Shown piece by piece: positions 62,181 to 64,000 of a DNA stretch of 64,000 nucleotides. Source of the stretch: Neisseriaceae bacterium JH1-16 (GTDB lineage Bacteria; Pseudomonadota; Gammaproteobacteria; Burkholderiales; Chromobacteriaceae); assembly GCA_025989215.1 (NCBI GenBank), contig JAPDNP010000006.1, positions 124,001 to 188,000 on the forward strand, written 5' to 3'. The notes beneath the pieces are model-generated. The model ran no database searches. It had not been told where the DNA came from and saw only the letters and a list, made by a program, of their open reading frames with translations. Position numbers and translations under genes: made by a program. Every line of letters begins with the position of its first letter. Position 1 is the stretch's first letter.

Positions 62181-63304
62181 GCTGAGAGCAACTTTCCTGT
62201 CTTGAAGGCCGTGGCGGTGGCGATTTTCGCCAACTCCATGCCTGTGGTCGCGTAATGACGGTTTTCCTGAGCGTAGACCACGCCGCCGTATTGTGAGGCG
62301 AGGGTGGTGACGCGGTCGTCGAGCGGGTCGACGATATCGATCAGCGGCTGCCCTGCGGTAACAACGGCGCCCGGTTCGACATGGAAGCTCACCACACCCG
62401 GGTGGGGCGCGGCAAGAGTTTCGGAGCCGGCCAGCGGAGTGGCCGGGTGAATCAGTTCGGGCAGCGCCGGCGCAGGGCCTGCGACTACGCCGCGGTGGGT
62501 CAGGAAGGCGACGATGGCGTCGGCGTCCCGTTCGGCCAACGTGGCGTTCACGTCCGCTTGGCCGCGCAGTTCGACGGTGACGGCGAGGCAGGCCGGCGGG
62601 ATCGGTGCCGACAGGCCATCGGCGGCCGCGCGTTCGGCCAGCTGCCACCAGATCTGGCTGCAGGCCTCGTCGAACGGGTTGTCGCCCGACTCGGTGGCTA
62701 GCAGCGTGGCGTGGGCGCCCAGATAGCGCGCCAGCGGCTCGCATTGCGGCCACAGCGGCGTACCGGTGTACAGGTGCAGCGCGGCGCGGGCGTCGCAGTG
62801 CAGGTCGAGCACCACGTCGGCGTCGAATGCCAAGCCGTGCAGCGTCTTGCGCAGGCTGGCGAGCTCGCTCTTGACCGGCCGTTCGGCCAACTGGCGCGAG
62901 AGCTCGGCGCGGATCAGCCGGGTGTTCGCGGCCGCATCCTGGCCGAGTTGCCCGCGCACCGCAGCGTAGACGCTGTCGGCCAGCGCCGGGTAGTGGCGGT
63001 TGAAGTTCTCGCCCGAGGCCTGGTCGAAGCGGCCGGGCTGGTAGCCCAGCAGCGTCTGGTCGAGGCCGATCGGGTTGGCGACCGGCACCAGCACGATCTC
63101 GCCGGTGAGCCGGCCGGCCGCTTCGAGCGCGGCGAAGCGCTGCTTCAACTGCCAGGCGACCAGCATGCCCGGCAGCTCGTCGGCGTGCAGCGCGGCCTGG
63201 ATGTAGACCTTCTCACCCTGGCCGCTTGCGCCGTAGTGGAAGCTACTCAGTTGCCGCGCCGCGCCGAGGCTGGGCGAGAGTAGGGGGTGATCGATGCGTC
63301 GCAT
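62177..63304 (-). CDS. aotO: Succinylglutamate desuccinylase/aspartoacylase-family protein (AotO)
   Basis: 375 residues. Zn-carboxypeptidase-like motif [10 protein letters not shown] (His, Glu; about 38-47), [13 protein letters not shown] (about 163-175) providing the second histidine region, and a C-terminal barrel-sandwich-like tail ([23 protein letters not shown]). AotO of Pseudomonas occupies the same place among the aot genes but is dispensable for uptake there; its enzymatic job is not settled. It sits between the permease and ATPase genes. Confidence 0.88.
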   Translation of the reverse strand: MRRIDHPLLSPSLGAARQLSSFHYGASGQGEKVYIQAALHADELPGMLVAWQLKQRFAALEAAGRLTGEIVLVPVANPIGLDQTLLGYQPGRFDQASGENFNRHYPALADSVYAAVRGQLGQDAAANTRLIRAELSRQLAERPVKSELASLRKTLHGLAFDADVVLDLHCDARAALHLYTGTPLWPQCEPLARYLGAHATLLATESGDNPFDEACSQIWWQLAERAAADGLSAPIPPACLAVTVELRGQADVNATLAERDADAIVAFLTHRGVVAGPAPALPELIHPATPLAGSETLAAPHPGVVSFHVEPGAVVTAGQPLIDIVDPLDDRVTTLASQYGGVVYAQENRHYATTGMELAKIATATAFKTGKLLSA

Positions 63305-63316
63305 GATCGTGGTCCC

Positions 63317-64000
63317 TTACGCCTTACGCGGGCCGAGGAAGGCGAGCCAGCGTTTCTCGGCGCGCTTGAACAGCCACACGAACAGCACGGTCAGCGCCAG
63401 GTAGAAGGCGCCGGCCACCAGGAACGGCTCGAACGGCTGGTAGGTGTCGGCGTAGACGCGGCGTGCCACGCCGGTCAGGTCGGCTAGCGTCACCAGGCCC
63501 GCGATCGAGGTGCCCTGCAGCATCATGATCACTTCGTTGCTGTAGGCCGGCAGCGCGCGGCGCAGTGCCGACGGGATCACGATGCGGCGCATCATCAGCC
63601 AGCGGCCCATGCCGACCGCCTTGGCCGCCTCGATCTCGCCCCAGTGAGTGTTGCGGATCTGGCCGGCGATGATCTCGGTGGTGTAGGCCGAGGTGTTCAG
63701 CGTGAAGGCGAGGATCGCACAGACATAGGCGCTCTGCAGATAGTCCCAGGCCCAGCTCTGCCGTACCCAGTCGAACTGCGACAGGCCGTAGTAGATGATG
63801 AACAGCTGTACCAGCATCGGCGTGCCGCGGAACACATAGGTGAACAGCCACACCGGGCGGGCGATCCACTTGTTCTTCGATACCCGGCCCAGCGCCAGCG
63901 GTACCGACAGCGCCAGACCCAGCACCAGCGACATCGCTAAGAGTTCCAGCGTCATCAGCAGACCGTCGGTGGTGGACATCACCGGCGCGCCATCGGTGCC
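63317..64000 (-). CDS. aotM: Basic amino-acid ABC transporter permease (AotM/HisM-like), 5' end beyond window
   Basis: At least 221 residues in the window. Permease EAA loop GEIEAAKAVGMGRWLMMRRI-type segment, and HisM-like helices (TLELLAMSLVLGLALSVP; LFTYVFRGTPMLVQLFI; YTTEIIAGQIRNT). The reading frame stays open to base 64000, and HisM homologues have about 20 further residues before TLELL, so the true start lies outside. Only 12 bp separate it from aotO. aotQ and aotJ are expected upstream of it, outside the window. Confidence 0.88.
   Translation of the reverse strand, partial: GTDGAPVMSTTDGLLMTLELLAMSLVLGLALSVPLALGRVSKNKWIARPVWLFTYVFRGTPMLVQLFIIYYGLSQFDWVRQSWAWDYLQSAYVCAILAFTLNTSAYTTEIIAGQIRNTHWGEIEAAKAVGMGRWLMMRRIVIPSALRRALPAYSNEVIMMLQGTSIAGLVTLADLTGVARRVYADTYQPFEPFLVAGAFYLALTVLFVWLFKRAEKRWLAFLGPRKA

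Overview
The window is about 64 kb of GC-rich (roughly 65%) bacterial chromosome carrying densely packed Gram-negative genes. Gene order (gloB-yafS-rnhA-dnaQ, ispD-ispF, tctCBA with tctDE, aotMOP-argR) and protein flavour point to a betaproteobacterium, most likely Neisseriales (Chromobacterium, Pseudogulbenkiania or Vogesella-like). This placement is inferred from gene content only.

Layout. 0-5.2 kb: an ArnT-like glycosyltransferase with an SMR/ArnF-like partner, a WbuC cupin and a haem-type TonB receptor with a Fur box. 5.7-13.2 kb: a tricarboxylate uptake locus made of the TctD/TctE two-component system, an orphan solute-binding protein, a Ca2+/cation antiporter and TctCBA. 13.6-28.1 kb: ordinary genes (amino-acid permease, CNNM/CorC protein, Asr-like acid-shock protein, UPF0149, RlmD, L,D-transpeptidase, a MocR regulator divergent from a LysE exporter, GltX, a chemoreceptor, an SRAP peptidase). 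28.3-43.6 kb: an aryl-polyene/xanthomonadin-type pigment cluster with a chorismate-derived starter enzyme (XanB2-like), two ACPs, acyl-ACP ligase, dehydratases, two ketosynthases and a chain-length factor, acyltransferase, LolA-like carrier, MMPL exporter, glycosyltransferase and methyltransferase. 44.2-55 kb: tRNA-Ser(CGA), mltD, gloB, yafS, rnhA, dnaQ, ispD, ispF, rpiA, and a PHO-box-preceded phoU followed by ppx and corA. 55-64 kb: copA with a CsoR-like operator, a sensor kinase, and the arginine/ornithine transport genes aotM(partial)-aotO-aotP-argR.

Two genome-wide layers lie over the genes. First, the 9-mer TTGGCCGAA (often GTTGGCCGAA) occurs about 35 times on both strands where well under one copy is expected by chance, including a perfect inverted pair beside a terminator. 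It behaves like a DNA-uptake-sequence dialect. Second, seven related 127-143 bp inverted-repeat elements without genes (MITE-like) sit in intergenic DNA. Where the ends are clear they are flanked by TNA triplets, and several coincide with or abut stop codons. I consider these two layers and the composition of the pigment cluster the most interesting content.
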